Source: Trogon surrucura | Lineage: Eukaryota; Chordata; Aves; Trogoniformes; Trogonidae | NCBI GenBank assembly: GCA_020746105.1 | Contig: CM036628.1 | Span: 19,735,191-19,799,190 of the forward strand | Length of the DNA stretch: 64,000 bases | Direction of reading: 5' to 3' | In this document: positions 61,391 through 64,000 of the stretch, piece by piece | How positions within the stretch are numbered: the first letter of the stretch is position 1 | Layout of the letters: every line of letters starts with the position of its first letter | The notes under the pieces: generated by a model | Databases searched by the model: none | Told to the model about the DNA's origin: nothing | Seen by the model: the letters and a program-made list of their open reading frames with translations, nothing else | Program-made: the position numbers and the translations under genes

Positions 61391-63448
61391 CTAGACTATG
61401 CCCCACAGGAACGTGTCCAGGCAGGTCTTGAATGTCTCCAGAGAAGGAGACTCCACAGCCTCTCTGGGCAGCCTGTTCCAGGGCTCCGTCACCCTCACTG
61501 AGAAGAAGTTTCTTCTCGAGTTTAAGCGGAACCTCTTATGTTCCAGTTTCAGCCCATTACCCCTTGTCCTGTCATTGGTTGTCACCGAGAAGAGCCTGGC
61601 TCCATCCTCGTGACACTCACCCTTTATACATTTATAAACATTAATGAGGTCACCCCTCAGTCTCCTCTTCTCCAAACTAAAGAGCCCCAGCTCCTTCAGT
61701 CTTTTCTCATAAGGGAGATGCTCCACTCCCTTAATCATCCTAGTTGCCCTGTGCTGGACTCTCTCCAGCAGTTCCCTGTCTTTCTTGAAGTGAGGGGCCC
61801 AGAACTGGACACAGTATTCCAGATGGGGTCTCACCAGGGCAGAGTAGAGGGGAAGGAGAACCTCTCTTGACCTACTAACCACCCCCTTTCTAATACACCC
61901 CAGGATGCCATTGGCCTTCCTGGCCACAAGGGCACAGTGCTGGCTCATGGTCATCCTGCTGTCCACCAAGACTCCCAGGTCCCTTTCCCCTGTGCTGCTC
62001 TCTAATAAGTCATTCCCCAACTTATACTGGAACCTGGGGTTGTTCCTACCCAGATGCAAGACCCTACATTTACCCTTGTTGTATTTCATTAAATTTTTCC
62101 CCGCCCAACGCTCCAGCCTGTCCAGGTCTCGTTGGATGGCAGCACAGCCTTCTGGTGTGTCAGCCACTCCTCCCAGCTTGGTGTCATCAGCAAACTTGCT
62201 GATAGTACTCTCTAGTCCCTCATCCAAGTCATCGATGAATACATTGAATAATACTGGTCCCAGTACCGACCCTTGAGGGACTCCACTGGATACAGGTCTC
62301 CAACCAGACTCCGCCCCATTGACCACAACTCTTTGGCTTCTTCCCCTTAGCCAGTTCGCAGTCCACCTCACTACCCGAGAGTCTAGACCACACTTCCTCA
62401 GTTTAGCAGCAAGGATGCTGTGGGAGACTGTGTCACATGCTTTACTGAAGTCAAGGTAGACCACATCCACCGCTCGGCCATCATCTATCCACCTTGTTAT
62501 ATCCTCGTAAAAGGCTATGAGGTTAGTCAAGCATGACTTCCCTTTGGTGAAGCCATGTTGACTGTCTCTAATGACCCTCTTATCCTTGATATGCCTTGAG
62601 ATGGCACCAAGGATAAGTCGTTCCATCACTTTCCCAGGGATGGAGGTGAGGCTGACCGGTCTATAGTTACCCGGGTCCTCCTTCTTGCCCTTTTTGAAGA
62701 CCGGAGTGACATTTGCTTCCCTCCAGTCCTCAGGCACCTCTCCCGTCTCCCAAGACTTGGCAAAGATGATGGAGAGTGGTCTAGCAATGACATCAGCCAG
62801 CTCCCTCAGCACCCGTGGATGCATCCCGTCTGGACCCATGGATTTATGGATGTCCAGATTACTTCATTGGTCCCTAATCCAGTCCTCATCGACTAAAGCA
62901 AACTCCTCCACTGCCCTGACTTCCTCTGGGGCCTCAGGGGAACGGGGCTCCTCAGGACAGCCTCCGGCAGAGTAGACAGAGACAAAGAAGGCATTCAGTA
63001 ACTCTGCCTTCTCTGTATCATCTGTCACCAAGGCACCCACCTCATTCATCAGTGGGCCTACATTGCTTCTGGTGTTAGTTTTATCTGCCACGTATTTGAA
63101 AAAGCTCTTCCTGTTGTCCTTGACCCCTCTCGCCAGGTTCAATTCAAGGGAGGCCTTTGCTTTCCTAGTTGCCTCCCTGCATCCTCGGACAACAGCCTTA
63201 TATTCTTCCCAAGTGGCCAGCCCCGCCTTCCAAGAGCTGTAAATTCTCCTCTTGCCCTTGAGCTTACCCAGCAGATCCCTGTTTAGCCACGCAGGTCTCC
63301 TGGCTCCCTTCCTTGACTTCCTACATGTCGGGATGCTCTGATCTTGAGCACGGTAGAAGCAGTCCCTGAACGCTAACCAAGTATCTTGGGCCCCTTTACC
63401 TTCAAACAGCCTTGCCCATGGGATTTTCTCTAGTAATTGCTTTGTTTC
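61391..63448 (-). pseudogene. CR1 ORF2 fragment with reverse transcriptase, one in-frame stop
   Basis: The - strand frame is continuous from about 63,448 to a TAG at 61,391, except for a TGA at 62,866-62,864 between ...WIRDQ and [13 protein letters not shown]. The two halves are in the same frame, so this is a nonsense change, not a frameshift. The downstream part of 482 codons holds RT motifs. Counting from the methionine at 62,839, these are [13 protein letters not shown] near residue 58-70, QHGFTKGKS near 94-102, [15 protein letters not shown] near 126-140, [14 protein letters not shown] near 185-198 and the catalytic FADD box near 216-219. SKAC replaces the usual SKAF. The endonuclease domain is absent, so the copy cannot move by itself. 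Confidence 0.93.
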
Positions 63449-63450
63449 AA

Positions 63451-64000
63451 CTCCAGACAAAACACAATTAAAATGTCCAGCAAGAACTCTCCAGATTAAA
63501 AAATTCATTTTGAATCAGAATACATGCAAAAGTTAGGTGGTTTCTTTTTCTGGAAAGGCTCCCTGGCGATACTTCAGTCAGTGGTCTCAAGAGCTGAAGC
63601 CACCCTGTCACAGAAAGTCTTTGAGAGCCGGTAGTTGGAATTGCCTAATGAAGAGGAGACCTTTATACGGCAATTAATTTTGTCGGTGCAATTACTTTTG
63701 TAATCGCCTTGTGTATTATCTATGTATTTTATCGAAGTATTTTAAATGGCTAATTTGGGAGCTGGAAGCACGGCTTTCCATCTAAATATTTTAAACCTTC
63801 ATTGCAAGTCACGGATACAAGCGTGAGTGGCTACTGATGACATTTCCAGCAAGGACAGCTCGGCAAAGATATTTAAATATTTTGGCTTTGGACTTTTCCC
63901 CAGCTGGCGCCGTGCTGTAGGGTGCGGTGTCTGCCTTCAAGAATGTGAAAAGGCCACTGGTTGGCCACCCGGCTGCTTCCTGGTTTTCCAAGCACACGAT
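63451..64000. other. Non-coding flank
   Basis: Sequence beyond the 5' truncation of the CR1. No gene, repeat or regulatory element can be supported here. A 62-codon - strand frame near the edge is unrecognised. Confidence 0.5.

Larger units (their letters stand above)
61302..63450 (-). mobile_element. CR1 LINE, 5'-truncated, well preserved
   Basis: About 2.15 kb on the - strand. The 3' end at 61,302-61,325 has three exact TCATAGAA units (the CR1 8-bp tail read in reverse), preceded on the element by the conserved 3' UTR. Upstream lies the C-terminal two thirds of ORF2, including reverse transcriptase. The endonuclease part and ORF1 are missing, the usual 5' truncation of CR1. The 5' edge is approximate; recognisable CR1 protein begins near 63,450. 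Only one disabling mutation was seen in the remaining frame, so this is a relatively young copy. Confidence 0.95.

Noticed and set aside
61398..62975. Several + strand open frames opposite the CR1
   Set aside because: They are shadows of the CR1 ORF2 on the - strand.

Overview
The window looks like nuclear DNA of a bird. A crocodilian or turtle is not excluded. The strongest sign is a CR1 LINE near the right end with the 8-bp tail repeats typical of CR1, plus two older CR1 fragments. A solo LTR of avian endogenous-retrovirus type and a vertebrate CNKSR exon also support this. Base composition is AT-rich, with a few short CpG-rich islands. Almost all of the 64 kb is non-coding intronic or intergenic sequence, and most open frames in it are chance. 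Layout: 1-34 kb holds no gene I can support, only minor repeats, one CR1 tail and one weak exon-like segment. At 34.3 kb and 45.3 kb lie two diverged copies, in direct orientation, of an unidentified block of about 320 bp that shares two exactly conserved cores. Between and after them, at 42.9-47.0 kb on the + strand, are three exon-like segments with good splice signals. The first two join in phase; the third ends in a stop codon. I do not recognise the protein. The best protein-coding call is at 49.6-50.3 kb on the - strand: the start exon of a CNKSR2/CNKSR3-type scaffold protein, with an upstream probable 5' UTR exon and CpG-rich DNA on both sides. Its remaining exons should lie to the left, beyond the window, so the region from 49.6 kb down to base 1 is probably CNKSR intron 1. 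The + strand exons would then be a nested antisense gene. At 54.1-54.4 kb there is an orphan CpG island. Beside it, at 54,541-55,237, is a solo LTR with TG...CA ends and near-perfect 6-bp flanking repeats. Its TATA box points in the same direction as CNKSR. At 61.3-63.45 kb lies a 5'-truncated but well-preserved CR1 on the - strand. Its reverse-transcriptase frame is interrupted by only one in-frame stop. No tRNA, rRNA, CRISPR or operon-like structure was seen. The items most worth checking are the antisense exons, the duplicated block, and the LTR plus CpG island upstream of CNKSR.
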